NCBI GenBank assembly: GCA_002415855.1
Contig: DIAS01000064.1
Coordinates: 1-27,561 of the forward strand
DNA: 27,561 bases
Origin: Bacteroidales bacterium UBA5072
GTDB lineage: Bacteria > Bacteroidota > Bacteroidia > Bacteroidales > UBA10428
Reading direction: 5' to 3'
Part shown: one piece after another, positions 1 through 8,609 of the stretch
Numbering within the stretch: the first letter of the stretch is position 1
Layout: every line of letters begins with the position of its first letter
Position numbers and translations under genes: made by a program
Notes under the pieces: model-generated
What the model saw: the letters and a program-made list of their open reading frames with translations, nothing else
What the model was told of the DNA's origin: nothing
The model's database searches: none

Positions 1-27
1 TACAACCTACAATAAAAACTTGACAAC

Positions 28-1356
28 ATGAATGTAACCATTGGAAACAAGGAATTCTTCCCGGGAATAGGGAAAATTCAATTCGAAGGTCAGGGATCTA
101 AGAATCCGCTGGCTTTCCGCTGCTATGATGAAAATCGTATGGTTGGAAGCAAGACCATGAAGGATCACTTCAAGTTTGCTGTGGCCTATTGGCACTCTTT
201 CTGCGGTACTGGAGGGGATCCTTTTGGATCAGGCACACGGATCATGCCCTGGAATAACAACCCCGATCCTGTCCAGCAGGGAAAGGATAAGATGGATGCT
301 GCTTTTGAGTTTATAACCAAAATGGGGATCCCCTATTATTGCTTCCACGATATTGATCTGGTTGACGAAGGCAGTCTGTTCACGGATTATGAAAAGCGCC
401 TGAAGGCCATGGTGGATTATGCCAGTAGGAAGCAGAAGGAATCGGGGGTCAGACTGTTGTGGGGCACAGCCAATGTGTTTTCAAATCCCCGCTATATGAA
501 CGGGGCATCGACAAATCCCGATTTCAAAGTACTTGCCTGTGCTGCCTTGCAGGTAAAAAACGCTTTGGACGCAACCATTGCACTTGGGGGCGAGAATTAT
601 GTGTTCTGGGGCGGACGGGAAGGGTACATGAGCCTGCTCAATACCAAGATGAAACGTGAGCAGGAACATCTGGCAAGGTTTCTGCAAACTGCCAGAGATT
701 ACGGCAGGAAAAACGGATTCAAAGGGTGGTTCTTTATTGAACCTAAGCCCATGGAACCCACCAAACACCAATATGATTTTGATGCGGCAACGGTGGTGGG
801 ATTCCTGCGTCATTTCGGCCTTGATAAGGATTTCAAGCTGAATGTAGAAGTGAATCATGCTACCCTGGCAGGCCATAGTTTTCAGCACGACCTGCAAGTT
901 GCAGCTGATGCAGGAATGCTTGGGAGTATTGATGCCAACAGGGGAGATCCTTTCAACGGATGGGATACTGATCAGTTTCCAATTGACCTGTACGAGCTTG
1001 TCGAGGCCATGCTTGTCATCCTTGACGCAGGAGGTTTGCAGGGCGGGGGAGTCAACTTTGATGCAAAGATCCGTCGCAATTCCACTGATCCTGAAGATCT
1101 GTTCATAGCCCATATTGCTGCCATGGATGCCTTTGCCAGAGCACTCACCATAGCGCACAACATCCTGGAAAAATCACCGTATCTGAAAATGCGAAATGAC
1201 CGGTATGCCTCTTTCGACAGTGGTGATGGCAAAGCCTTTGAACAGGGCAAGCTTTCCCTGGAAGACCTGCGCAACCTGGCCATGAAGAACGGTGAACCTG
1301 AACGTGTCAGCGGCAAGCAGGAATTGTTTGAATCAATTATAAATATGTATATCTAA
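28..1356 (+). CDS. xylA: Xylose isomerase
   Basis: Cytoplasmic enzyme that interconverts D-xylose and D-xylulose, using two divalent metal ions in a TIM barrel. The 442-residue length fits the longer class II XylA proteins. The signature YYCFHDID is at about residues 103-110, supplying the ring-opening His107 and Asp110. The metal and catalytic motif FIEPKP is at about 236-241 (Glu238, Lys240). EVNHATLAGH is at about 274-283 (Glu274, His277), and IDANRGDPFNGWDTDQFP at about 301-318 carries the remaining metal aspartates. The ATG at 28 gives the expected N-terminus. The stop lies one base before the ATG of the sugar symporter, so the two form an operon. Only 27 bases of leader are in the window, so the promoter and any xylulokinase gene would lie to the left. 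Very secure call. Confidence 0.98.
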   Translation: MNVTIGNKEFFPGIGKIQFEGQGSKNPLAFRCYDENRMVGSKTMKDHFKFAVAYWHSFCGTGGDPFGSGTRIMPWNNNPDPVQQGKDKMDAAFEFITKMGIPYYCFHDIDLVDEGSLFTDYEKRLKAMVDYASRKQKESGVRLLWGTANVFSNPRYMNGASTNPDFKVLACAALQVKNALDATIALGGENYVFWGGREGYMSLLNTKMKREQEHLARFLQTARDYGRKNGFKGWFFIEPKPMEPTKHQYDFDAATVVGFLRHFGLDKDFKLNVEVNHATLAGHSFQHDLQVAADAGMLGSIDANRGDPFNGWDTDQFPIDLYELVEAMLVILDAGGLQGGGVNFDAKIRRNSTDPEDLFIAHIAAMDAFARALTIAHNILEKSPYLKMRNDRYASFDSGDGKAFEQGKLSLEDLRNLAMKNGEPERVSGKQELFESIINMYI

Positions 1357-1357
1357 C

Positions 1358-3061
1358 ATGGTATTTATCGATACTTCCGCAAAGTCTTCAGGAACTGCCT
1401 TTAAGAAAGGGAATCCTGTTTACATCATGGCCCTGACCCTGGTGGCCACCCTGGGTGGTCTGTTGTTCGGATATGATACGGCTGTGGTCAACGGGGCTGA
1501 AAAATCGATCGTGGGATTCTATATTACCAGAATCTTTGATCCGGCAAACCATGACTACACGTTGTCTCTGATCAGCCAGTACAAAGTCCTGATGACTTTT
1601 GTAATTTATCTGGTTTTTGTAATTATATCCGCACAGATCATCAGACTGATCGGTGCCGGGAAAGGATTAACCGTCACAGCTGTCCTGATTGTCCTGGTAA
1701 CGGTGTGGGCAGTTAGTTTTCTTCGTAAGGCCATTCCTACCGAAGGCCCCGATCTTCAGGATACTGCAGACGCCATAAAGGGTTTTGTAATTTCCAGCGC
1801 TCTTATTGGTTGTGTTATCGGAGGTGCATCAGCAGGATTTATCTCGAAATCGCTGGGCAGGAAGAACGGGCTGATCATTGCAGCTGTCGCTTTTTTTGTA
1901 TCAGCAGTCGGAGCCTGGAAACCTGAGGCATTTAATATATTTGGGACCCTTCCTGTATACTCATTTGTTGTTTACAGGATCATCGGAGGTATCGGGGTGG
2001 GCATTGCATCCATGATATCACCCATGTATATCGCGGAAATTGCACCGGCAAATATCAGGGGTAAGCTTGTCTCCTGGAACCAGTTTGCGATAATTTTCGG
2101 GATGCTCGTGATCTATTTTGTCAATTTGTTGATTGCCAAACAGGGCAATGAATCTTGGTTAATTGCCGAGGGCTGGCGTTGGATGTTCTTCTCAGGTGCT
2201 ATACCAGCTGGAATTTTCCTGTTTTTACTGTTTTTTGTGCCTGAAACTCCACGTTACCTGGTCATGAAAGGGAATGAAAACAAAGCTCTTGAGGTCCTCA
2301 ACAAGATTGCAGGCAAGGAGGATGCACCCGGAATTCTGAAAGAAATCAGGGAAACCATTCATGAGAAAAGTGCACCCTGGCTCTCATTCGGATTCTTTGT
2401 CATCTTTATCGGTATAATGTTATCCGTATTTCAGCAATTTGTCGGTATAAACGTTGTCTTGTATTATTCTGCCAATATTTTCAGGGATATGGGCGCCAAA
2501 ACAGATGCTTCCCTGCTCTCGACAATTTATGTCGGTATCGTTAATCTGGCATTTACTGTTGTTGCCATTCTCACAGTCGACAGGTTTGGAAGGAAACCGC
2601 TGATGATTATCGGTGCATTGATTATGGCTGCAGCGATGATATCGCTTGGAGCAACATTTTATACGAACCTGTCAACACTTGTTGAAGATGGTAAAACAAT
2701 AACCAGGTTCGTTTCTTCCGGTGCAGCATCATTGGCCTTGTTTTTTGTTTTGTTGTATATCGCGGGATTTGCAATGAGCTGGGGTCCTGTAACCTGGGTA
2801 ATGCTGGCAGAAATATTCCCGAACAGTATCCGTGGAGCCATGTCAATTGCAGTGGCAGCTCAATGGATAGCAAACTGGATCATCTCCTATACCTTTCCAA
2901 TATTGAATGATAACCAATGGTTCACGCAAAAGTTCAATCATGGTTTTTCCTATTGGATCTATGGTGTGATGGGTATACTGGCTGCTCTTTTTATGTGGAA
3001 GCTGGTTCCGGAAACCAAGGGCAAGACGCTCGAGGAAATGGAAAAGCTTTGGAAACGCTAA
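1358..3061 (+). CDS. xylE: Sugar porter family MFS transporter, xylose:H+ symporter type, with an enlarged TM1-TM2 region
   Basis: Inner-membrane sugar:proton symporter that probably imports D-xylose for the isomerase encoded immediately upstream. Sugar-porter signatures are present: GGLLFGYDTAV in TM1 (Asp40), SLGRKNG after TM2 (about 165-171), PETPRYL before the central loop, QQFVGINVVLYYS in TM7, WGPVTWVMLAEIFP in TM10 and PETKGKTLEEME at the C-terminus. The QQ..N cluster and the TM10 Trp correspond to E. coli XylE sugar-binding residues. At 567 residues it is about 75 longer than E. coli XylE. The excess is a block at about 55-135 between TM1 and TM2 that contains two extra hydrophobic stretches (about 77-97 and 104-122). 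The substrate is inferred from xylA; glucose or galactose are possible alternatives. Confidence 0.93.
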   Translation: MVFIDTSAKSSGTAFKKGNPVYIMALTLVATLGGLLFGYDTAVVNGAEKSIVGFYITRIFDPANHDYTLSLISQYKVLMTFVIYLVFVIISAQIIRLIGAGKGLTVTAVLIVLVTVWAVSFLRKAIPTEGPDLQDTADAIKGFVISSALIGCVIGGASAGFISKSLGRKNGLIIAAVAFFVSAVGAWKPEAFNIFGTLPVYSFVVYRIIGGIGVGIASMISPMYIAEIAPANIRGKLVSWNQFAIIFGMLVIYFVNLLIAKQGNESWLIAEGWRWMFFSGAIPAGIFLFLLFFVPETPRYLVMKGNENKALEVLNKIAGKEDAPGILKEIRETIHEKSAPWLSFGFFVIFIGIMLSVFQQFVGINVVLYYSANIFRDMGAKTDASLLSTIYVGIVNLAFTVVAILTVDRFGRKPLMIIGALIMAAAMISLGATFYTNLSTLVEDGKTITRFVSSGAASLALFFVLLYIAGFAMSWGPVTWVMLAEIFPNSIRGAMSIAVAAQWIANWIISYTFPILNDNQWFTQKFNHGFSYWIYGVMGILAALFMWKLVPETKGKTLEEMEKLWKR

Positions 3062-3105
3062 CAAGGGACAGGCAGGGAACAGGGAGCTACGAGTAAACTT
3101 CAACT

Positions 3106-3139
3106 GCGCTCAGTGTGACCCGTGTGTCAGGCTGAGCGC
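3106..3139. terminator. Imperfect hairpin between convergent genes, probable bidirectional terminator or dispersed repeat
   Basis: The arms GCGCTCAGTGTGAC (3106-3119) and GTCAGGCTGAGCGC (3126-3139) pair as a 14-bp stem with one G:G mismatch and one T:G wobble around a six-base loop. It lies between the stop of the xylE-type gene and the stop of the DUF4954 gene, which converge here. No strong T-tract follows on either strand. The sequence also resembles the CTTCGACTGCGCTCAG-type palindromes that I recall being scattered through Bacteroidetes intergenic DNA, so it may be a dispersed repeat that also ends transcription. The 3062-3100 stretch before it is a purine-rich AGGGAC/AGGGAA tract. Confidence 0.55.
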
Positions 3140-3175
3140 TGATGGCATCAATCCAGCCGCTTATGCGGAATTGAA

Positions 3176-5161
3176 TTATTTCATGGTTTGCAGCAGCGTC
3201 ACTAATCGTGTAGCCCTTTTCCCAATATTCTCATTTTCAGCCCTGAGGTTTTTAATGAATTTGTTTTCCTCGTAATTCCCTCTTACGGTCTCAAAATCCA
3301 AGGCATTGATGCCTTCATCACCGTCAATACCATACCCATAATGACTTGTCAGGTCAAATTCCTTCGAGGCATCCTGCAGGATCATCTGGTTTAACCTGAT
3401 GGCGTTGATCTGCCACTCTGCGACTATTTGAAGGAGGTTTTCACGGGTAAACTGGTCCGGCTTTAAACCTGTCTCCGCTTCAAAATAAGCTGAGCACCAA
3501 TTCCAGGAATACTCTTTGTAATGCCTGTGTATCTCCTGCAACCGATCCAACACCTGCTCAACAGTCCCGCAATCTCCTTTCTTTATATCCATGGTAAGTT
3601 GGTCGATCGCCTCCGCCGGTGCTATCATTCCCGACAGGTCGCGCCATTCACCTCGTCCGGGACCTTCTTTTGCAGCCAATATCATCTTAATCCTTCCCGC
3701 AGATAGAGCAGCGGTTTCACTTTCGAGTTTGCCGACAACCTCACTGCCGATGTAAACCTTCAGGGCCAGTTCGTAAAATTTTCTGGTGGTTTTTAACAAC
3801 AGCCTTGGTATTTGTATCCCTTTGAAGCTGACATGCTCCTGGGTTTTCAGTACCTTGTCCGTGAAACCGCCCAGCAGGCGAACGCCATTGGATATTTTAC
3901 CGGCGATATAGGGATTGATCCAATCAAAGCTGATCAGATCATGTTTTACAGGGTCCGTTCTCTTGTCCCTGGCAGGCCATTTTTCACTGTCACGCCGTGT
4001 ACCCACGGTAAACAGGTTCATGGCTGGATACAATATGCTTTTCCCCTTTTCCTCCACAATATAGGAAAACGGGAAATCGCATGTATCAAAATTTGTGAAA
4101 TGTTTGCCGACCACCACACTGTAAGCGCCAACCCTGCATGGCCACAACAGGTAACTGGATGATCCCGTTTTGGAGCCCCGTTCCACGATTCCCTGGTGCA
4201 AGGGCCCTAGTTTATACATGTGGTTGCTGATGTTGGTTCCGCTGCCGGCATTGTAAAAGGAGAACATGCCCGCCACCAGCAGCGTTGATTTGTGGTGGGA
4301 AACCGTATATGGACCCGCGAAAATACTGCAGGCTTCTCCAAGGGCAACTTCTGTATTTGCAAAGAAAGCCGAGTTCTCTGCCGAGAACTGCCGGCCGATG
4401 GTTACTCCCTGCCCGACAAAACATTTCTCAACAAAGGCATTATCAGTTATCGCTGATCCTGAAAGGATGACCGACTTCCTGATGATAACACCTTCCCCGA
4501 TACGTACAGGTGCAAACCGGTTACTTATCACGGAACAATCTTCCATCAGCTGTGGTCCTGAAATAACTGCATGACTGCCAATGACCACGTTTTGCAGCAC
4601 ACCGGCATGCTGAATTTTTGTATATGCGCCAATCCGCCCCTGCGCTTTTCTTTCCGGTGAAACAGCGGTTTGTATCAGTGACTTCAGCCTGCGGGTTAAT
4701 TCGGGATCATGCCGGTAAAATACAAGCAGGTAAGCCAGTTGTGCAGAGAGCCTGTCGAAAATGACTAGCTCACGGCCTCCCGCTTCATTCAGCACCTCAA
4801 TTTCAGTTCCGTTACCGAATGCAGATTCACCCTTGACTGAGATCGAATCTGTGTTTAATATAATTACATGATCATCAATTATATAATTGGATAACAGGCC
4901 GGTATCAGAGACCAATACCTCATCCCCGATTTCACATTGGTGAACTTGTGTGTTGTAAAGACCAGATCTCCTGACTGGTCCGTCCCCGATTTCTGTTTTG
5001 TCACCGAAACAACCCAGTTTAACCTTGCCATAAAAAGCGGTATGCTTTACAAACTCGGTTCTGAAGTTTTCTTTCACGGCAACATCAGACCAGTCATTAG
5101 CAGTGCAACCCTGCAACTTCAAGGTACTGACCTCAAGATCGGTTAATGGTCTGTAATTCAT
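3176..5161 (-). CDS. DUF4954 family protein with hexapeptide-type left-handed beta-helix
   Basis: Protein of about 661 residues that matches the Bacteroidetes DUF4954 family as I recognise it. Much of the N-terminal half has the loose hexapeptide periodicity of a left-handed beta-helix, with isoleucine or valine recurring about every six residues and patches such as IGDGPVRRSG, IGSHAVISGP, IGEGVIIRKS and VGQGVTIGRQ. Such folds are typical of sugar-nucleotide acyltransferases and uridylyltransferases. The C-terminal third (from about residue 450) is mostly helical. The ATG at 5161 is chosen because MNYRPLTDLEV looks like the natural start and AGGAATT lies upstream; an in-frame ATG at 5215 would add 18 residues. 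It follows nagB on the same strand with a repeat between, which suggests amino-sugar or envelope-precursor metabolism. The exact function is unknown. Confidence 0.85.
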   Translation of the reverse strand: MNYRPLTDLEVSTLKLQGCTANDWSDVAVKENFRTEFVKHTAFYGKVKLGCFGDKTEIGDGPVRRSGLYNTQVHQCEIGDEVLVSDTGLLSNYIIDDHVIILNTDSISVKGESAFGNGTEIEVLNEAGGRELVIFDRLSAQLAYLLVFYRHDPELTRRLKSLIQTAVSPERKAQGRIGAYTKIQHAGVLQNVVIGSHAVISGPQLMEDCSVISNRFAPVRIGEGVIIRKSVILSGSAITDNAFVEKCFVGQGVTIGRQFSAENSAFFANTEVALGEACSIFAGPYTVSHHKSTLLVAGMFSFYNAGSGTNISNHMYKLGPLHQGIVERGSKTGSSSYLLWPCRVGAYSVVVGKHFTNFDTCDFPFSYIVEEKGKSILYPAMNLFTVGTRRDSEKWPARDKRTDPVKHDLISFDWINPYIAGKISNGVRLLGGFTDKVLKTQEHVSFKGIQIPRLLLKTTRKFYELALKVYIGSEVVGKLESETAALSAGRIKMILAAKEGPGRGEWRDLSGMIAPAEAIDQLTMDIKKGDCGTVEQVLDRLQEIHRHYKEYSWNWCSAYFEAETGLKPDQFTRENLLQIVAEWQINAIRLNQMILQDASKEFDLTSHYGYGIDGDEGINALDFETVRGNYEENKFIKNLRAENENIGKRATRLVTLLQTMK

Positions 5162-5230
5162 TATCTTGACTTGAATTCCTGTTTCTTTGAATTTATATCC
5201 TGAACACCTGTTCAAAAATTGGCATTATCT

Positions 5231-5263
5231 ATCAGAATCAGAATCAGAATCAGAATCAGAATC
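5231..5263. repeat. Hexanucleotide tandem repeat, 5.5 copies of ATCAGA, containing the nagB stop
   Basis: Five perfect ATCAGA units plus a half unit run from 5231 to 5263. On the minus strand this reads as repeated TTCTGA. The repeat is in frame with nagB, so the gene ends in Phe-stop and then meets further in-frame TGA codons every six bases. Gain or loss of whole units would leave the NagB protein unchanged. The repeat fills most of the space between nagB and the DUF4954 gene. Confidence 0.95.
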
Positions 5264-6050
5264 TGGTATCATTCTCGATATCCTTGAAATATTTCACTGT
5301 TTCAACTCGCAATTCAAGTGTTGATGCCTCATCGCACACAATGATGCCTTTCGGATGCATCTGGAGAATGGAAACAGTCCACATGTGACTTATACCTCCT
5401 TCGACCACTTCACGCAAAGCGCGTGCTTTGTTGTAACCGGTTATGATGATCAACACCTCTCGGGCATCCATAACCGTTCCGACGCCCACAGTCAATGCTT
5501 TTGTCGGAACTTTTGACAGATCACCGCCGAAAAACCTTGAATTGGCCACAATTGTATCGTACCTCAGGGTTTTTACACGGGTTCTTGAACTCAATGATGA
5601 GCCTGGTTCATTAAAAGCGATATGTCCGTCAGGTCCTATCCCGCCCAGGAACAGATCCACCCCGCCGTATTGCTGTATCCTTTTTTCATAATCTTCACAT
5701 TCCTTGTCGAGGTTACTGGCATTGCCATTGAGGATATTGATATTCTCGCGTGGGATGTCGATAGAGCTGAACAGATTATCGAACATGAAAGAATGATAGC
5801 TTTCGCTGTGATCTTCGGGTAGTCCCACATATTCGTCCATGTTGAATGTCACCACATTCCTGAATGATACCTCTCCTTTCTTATGCCTGCTGACAAGCTC
5901 CTTGTAAGTCGAGATAGGTGATGAGCCGGTTGGCAATCCCAGAACAAATGGTCTTTTTGTATTGTCTCCGGCGGCTTTGATCTTGTCGATAACATAATTG
6001 GCCACCCAGGTTCCTACTTCGGTTGCATCTGGTTTGATGATGATTCTCAT
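5256..6050 (-). CDS. nagB: Glucosamine-6-phosphate deaminase
   Basis: Cytoplasmic isomerase/deaminase that converts glucosamine-6-phosphate to fructose-6-phosphate and ammonia, the last step in catabolism of GlcNAc and amino sugars. It has 264 residues, against 266 in E. coli. The phosphate loop GLPTGSSP is at about 38-45, FNMDEYVGL at 69-77 carries catalytic Asp72, and GGIGPDGHIAFNEPGSS at 136-152 carries Asp141, His143 and Glu148, matching E. coli numbering. The C-terminal YFKD segment is also typical. The leader is a T/G-rich heptamer tract (see 6070-6111), and the gene lies about 100 bases after the acyl-CoA synthetase stop on the same strand. No nagA or GlcNAc transporter is in the window. 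Confidence 0.98.
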   Translation of the reverse strand: MRIIIKPDATEVGTWVANYVIDKIKAAGDNTKRPFVLGLPTGSSPISTYKELVSRHKKGEVSFRNVVTFNMDEYVGLPEDHSESYHSFMFDNLFSSIDIPRENINILNGNASNLDKECEDYEKRIQQYGGVDLFLGGIGPDGHIAFNEPGSSLSSRTRVKTLRYDTIVANSRFFGGDLSKVPTKALTVGVGTVMDAREVLIIITGYNKARALREVVEGGISHMWTVSILQMHPKGIIVCDEASTLELRVETVKYFKDIENDTRF

Positions 6051-6069
6051 TGGTTTAGATGTTAGTTTA

Positions 6070-6111
6070 GTTGACAGTTGATGGTTGATTGTTGTGTGTT
6101 ATATGTTGTTT
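6070..6111. repeat. Degenerate heptanucleotide repeat in the nagB leader
   Basis: Six consecutive seven-base units begin with GTT: GTTGACA, GTTGATG, GTTGATT, GTTGTGT, GTTATAT and GTTGTTT. On the minus strand every unit ends in AAC. The tract lies between the acyl-CoA synthetase stop (6149) and the nagB start (6050), so it would form part of the untranslated region ahead of nagB. No TAnnTTTG promoter box is visible in this gap, which is consistent with read-through from upstream. Confidence 0.7.
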
Positions 6112-6148
6112 GGGATGAGACTTCGGTTGTTCCGGTTGTACCCTTCAT

Positions 6149-8305
6149 TTATCCCAGCACTATCTTGGCATCGGCCACAAAACATCCGCTTCCCTCCTGC
6201 AGCACAATGAGCGGGTTAATATCCAGTTCTTTGATCTGAGGCAGGTCAACGGCAAGCTGGCTCAGACGCATAATACAGGTTTTAATGCCGGTTGTATCAA
6301 ATTTTGTGGTTCCCCTGGCACCATTCAGCAAACCATAGGCTTTTGTTCCATGAATCATTGATTCGGCAAGCGATTCATTGACCGGTGCCACTCCAAAGCT
6401 AACGTCCCTGTATAATTCAACAAAAATTCCACCCAGACCGAACATGATTACCGCGCCAAAAGAGGGGTCTCTTTTTATGCCCAGGATGACTTCCTGTCCC
6501 GAGTTTACCATTCTGGTAATGTAAACTCCCCTGATCCTTGCATTCGGCATTAAGGCCGAAGCCTGGTGAATGATCGCACGGAAGGCTTTATCAGCTTCCC
6601 CAACATTGGTTACATTCAGTACAACTCCTTTGATATCGCTTTTGTGGAATATTTCATCGGATAATACCTTCATGGCGACCGGAAAACCGATTTCTGCGGC
6701 CAGAGCCATTGCCTGTGCAGGTGTAGTGGCAATTTTCCCCTGCAAAACAGGCAGGTGGTATGCTCCAAGTACCTTAACTGCTTTATCTTCCGAAAGGAAT
6801 GTCAGACCCTGATTCAGCGAGTCAAGCAGAACAGCCCTGGCAGCTTCCTTATTGACATCCTTGAAGTCTTTCGGTTTGGTATTCCGTTCATGTCTTTCTG
6901 AACCAAAACGGTAAACCCTTGCAAAACTCCGGCACATGGATTCCGGAAGGATATAGTGGGGTATTTTATTACGCTGAAGAATGTCCACACCACTTCTTAC
7001 ATCGGCCTCACCCATGAAAGATGCATAAACAGGCTTATTGTAGCCATTGGTGACCTGCACTATTTCATTTGCAATGGCATCAATATTGGTCATGGATTGC
7101 GGAGTAAGTATTACAAATATCCCGTCAACCCCCGGATCACAAATGGCCCCTGATATGGCAAGGTTATACCGATCCGCCTTTGCATCACCGATGACGTCCA
7201 CCGGGTTTTTGATGTTTGCAGTGGCCGGCAGGTATTTTTTGTAAAGCTGTGTGGTTTCCTCGTTGAATGATGCCAGTTCAAGCCCTTCCATTATAGCGGC
7301 ATCCGTTGTGAGCACCCCGGGTCCTCCAGCATTGGTAACAATGGCAATTCGGCCTGATTTTGGAAGGGGTTGATAAGCAAAGGCAATGGCAATGTTGAAC
7401 ATTTCCTCAATATTGCCGCACCGGATAATGCCTGCCTGTCTGAAAGCCGCATTGCATATCTCATCGCTGCCGGCCAGTGATCCTGTGTGTGATGCGGCTG
7501 CAGTGGCACCGGCTTCGGTTCTGCCTGATTTTAAGATCAGAATCGGTTTACCAGTGTCAACTATTATATCCTGTGCCGCCTGCATAAGCCCTTGTCCGTC
7601 CGATACCTCTTCGAGGTACAGGAGGATGACCTTTGTTTTCTCATCGTCCTTCAGATAATACAACAGGTCTATCTCGCTGATGTCAGCCTTGTTACCAAAA
7701 CTGATGAATTTTGAGAATCCAATGTGTTTTGCCCTGGCATAGTCAAGGACCGCAGTGCAAAGCGCACCGCTTTGCGAGAGGAATCCGATGGACCCCTCTT
7801 CAGGCATTCTTCTGGCAAAGGAAGCATTTAGATTAACGGCCGGATCAGTATTGATAACGCCAAGACAATTAGGCCCGATAAATGACATATCATATTTCAC
7901 TGCGATCTCCCGGAGCTGCATCTCTCTTTCCCAGCCCTTCTCACCCGTTTCCTTAAACCCTGCCGAAATGATAACCACCGCCTTTATCCCTTTCTGACCG
8001 CACTGTTCCATGGCAAGATGACATACCTGCGCCGGAAACACCAGGATGGCCAAATCAACAGGATGGTCAATGTCAATTACATATTTGTATGCCCTGACCG
8101 AACATATGGATTTTTCACCCGGACTGACGGGGAACAAAATGCCCCTGAATTCAGCTTTTAAAATGTTGAACAGAATGTCATAGGGAACAGTGCCCTTGAT
8201 ATTGTTGGTGCCAACCACGGCAACAGATCGCGGGTAAAACAACTTCTCAAGATTGTTTCTGTGAATGGTGAACCTTGGTGTTAAAAGACAGGATCTTGTA
8301 TCCAT
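6149..8305 (-). CDS. Acyl-CoA synthetase (ADP-forming), fused alpha and beta parts
   Basis: Cytoplasmic enzyme that converts acetyl-CoA or another acyl-CoA, with ADP and phosphate, to the acid, ATP and CoA. It is a substrate-level phosphorylation route common in anaerobic Bacteroidales. The 718 residues contain a CoA-binding Rossmann domain (about 15-140, SVAVVGTNN), succinyl-CoA-ligase-like domains (about 145-470) and a C-terminal ATP-grasp domain (about 500-718, with AMKVLSDEIFHKSD and GLGGIFVELYRD). The phosphate-carrying His273 sits in AAASHTGSLAGSDEI. The ATG at 8305 gives about 15 residues ahead of the usual NLEKLFYPRSVAVVG start, with no closer ATG. It follows the acyl carrier protein gene by 48 bases and precedes nagB on the same strand. 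Acyl specificity cannot be read from the sequence. Confidence 0.94.
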   Translation of the reverse strand: MDTRSCLLTPRFTIHRNNLEKLFYPRSVAVVGTNNIKGTVPYDILFNILKAEFRGILFPVSPGEKSICSVRAYKYVIDIDHPVDLAILVFPAQVCHLAMEQCGQKGIKAVVIISAGFKETGEKGWEREMQLREIAVKYDMSFIGPNCLGVINTDPAVNLNASFARRMPEEGSIGFLSQSGALCTAVLDYARAKHIGFSKFISFGNKADISEIDLLYYLKDDEKTKVILLYLEEVSDGQGLMQAAQDIIVDTGKPILILKSGRTEAGATAAASHTGSLAGSDEICNAAFRQAGIIRCGNIEEMFNIAIAFAYQPLPKSGRIAIVTNAGGPGVLTTDAAIMEGLELASFNEETTQLYKKYLPATANIKNPVDVIGDAKADRYNLAISGAICDPGVDGIFVILTPQSMTNIDAIANEIVQVTNGYNKPVYASFMGEADVRSGVDILQRNKIPHYILPESMCRSFARVYRFGSERHERNTKPKDFKDVNKEAARAVLLDSLNQGLTFLSEDKAVKVLGAYHLPVLQGKIATTPAQAMALAAEIGFPVAMKVLSDEIFHKSDIKGVVLNVTNVGEADKAFRAIIHQASALMPNARIRGVYITRMVNSGQEVILGIKRDPSFGAVIMFGLGGIFVELYRDVSFGVAPVNESLAESMIHGTKAYGLLNGARGTTKFDTTGIKTCIMRLSQLAVDLPQIKELDINPLIVLQEGSGCFVADAKIVLG

Positions 8306-8353
8306 TGTCAGTGAATTTTACCAAAGACAAAACACGAAGCAAATGCAGAACAA

Positions 8354-8596
8354 TCAGATTAGGTATGTGCTCACAAAATCAACGGCACCCGCAACGGTCT
8401 GAACCTCCATAGCTTTCTCCTGCTCCATTTCGATGCTGAACTCTTCTTCAAAGGCCGCAATGAGCTGCAGGCTTTGCATGGATGAAGCGCCTAAATCAAA
8501 TACGAAATTGGCGTCATCAGCAATATCCGATTCTTCCTTTTCCAGTACTTGCCCGATAACATGCTTGATTCTCGATTTGATTTCATCTTTATCCAT
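8354..8596 (-). CDS. Acyl carrier protein, stand-alone, atypical phosphopantetheine motif
   Basis: An 80-residue acidic four-helix carrier protein. The attachment site is DLGASSMQSLQLI at about residues 34-46, with Ser39 as the predicted phosphopantetheine serine. The usual DSL core is SSM here, so the Asp before the serine, which normally helps docking of the holo-ACP synthase, is replaced by Ser. It is not next to fab genes, unlike the housekeeping acpP, so it is probably a specialised second ACP. The start at 8596 is chosen over an in-frame ATG at 8602 because a strong AGGGAGG ribosome site abuts the latter but sits six bases from the former. It is first in a minus-strand run followed by the acyl-CoA synthetase, but no partner ligase or transferase is evident. 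Confidence 0.88.
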   Translation of the reverse strand: MDKDEIKSRIKHVIGQVLEKEESDIADDANFVFDLGASSMQSLQLIAAFEEEFSIEMEQEKAMEVQTVAGAVDFVSTYLI

Positions 8597-8602
8597 GATC
8601 AT

Positions 8603-8609
8603 CCTCCCT
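8603..8609 (-). promoter_or_regulatory. Strong Shine-Dalgarno of the acyl carrier protein gene
   Basis: The minus strand reads AGGGAGG immediately before ATGATCATG. Spacing to the first ATG is zero and to the second is six bases, so the second ATG (8596) is the likely start. Such a full Shine-Dalgarno is unusual in this window, where most genes have none, and suggests strong translation. Confidence 0.75.

Noticed and set aside
524..534. CAAAGTACTT half-site inside xylA, similar to operators A and B
   Set aside because: No inverted partner at the required spacing and it lies in conserved coding sequence; best explained by chance.
481..1158. Long minus-strand open frame of 225 codons within xylA
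   Set aside because: It lies entirely within the well-supported xylA gene, has no recognisable motifs and reads like an antisense shadow.
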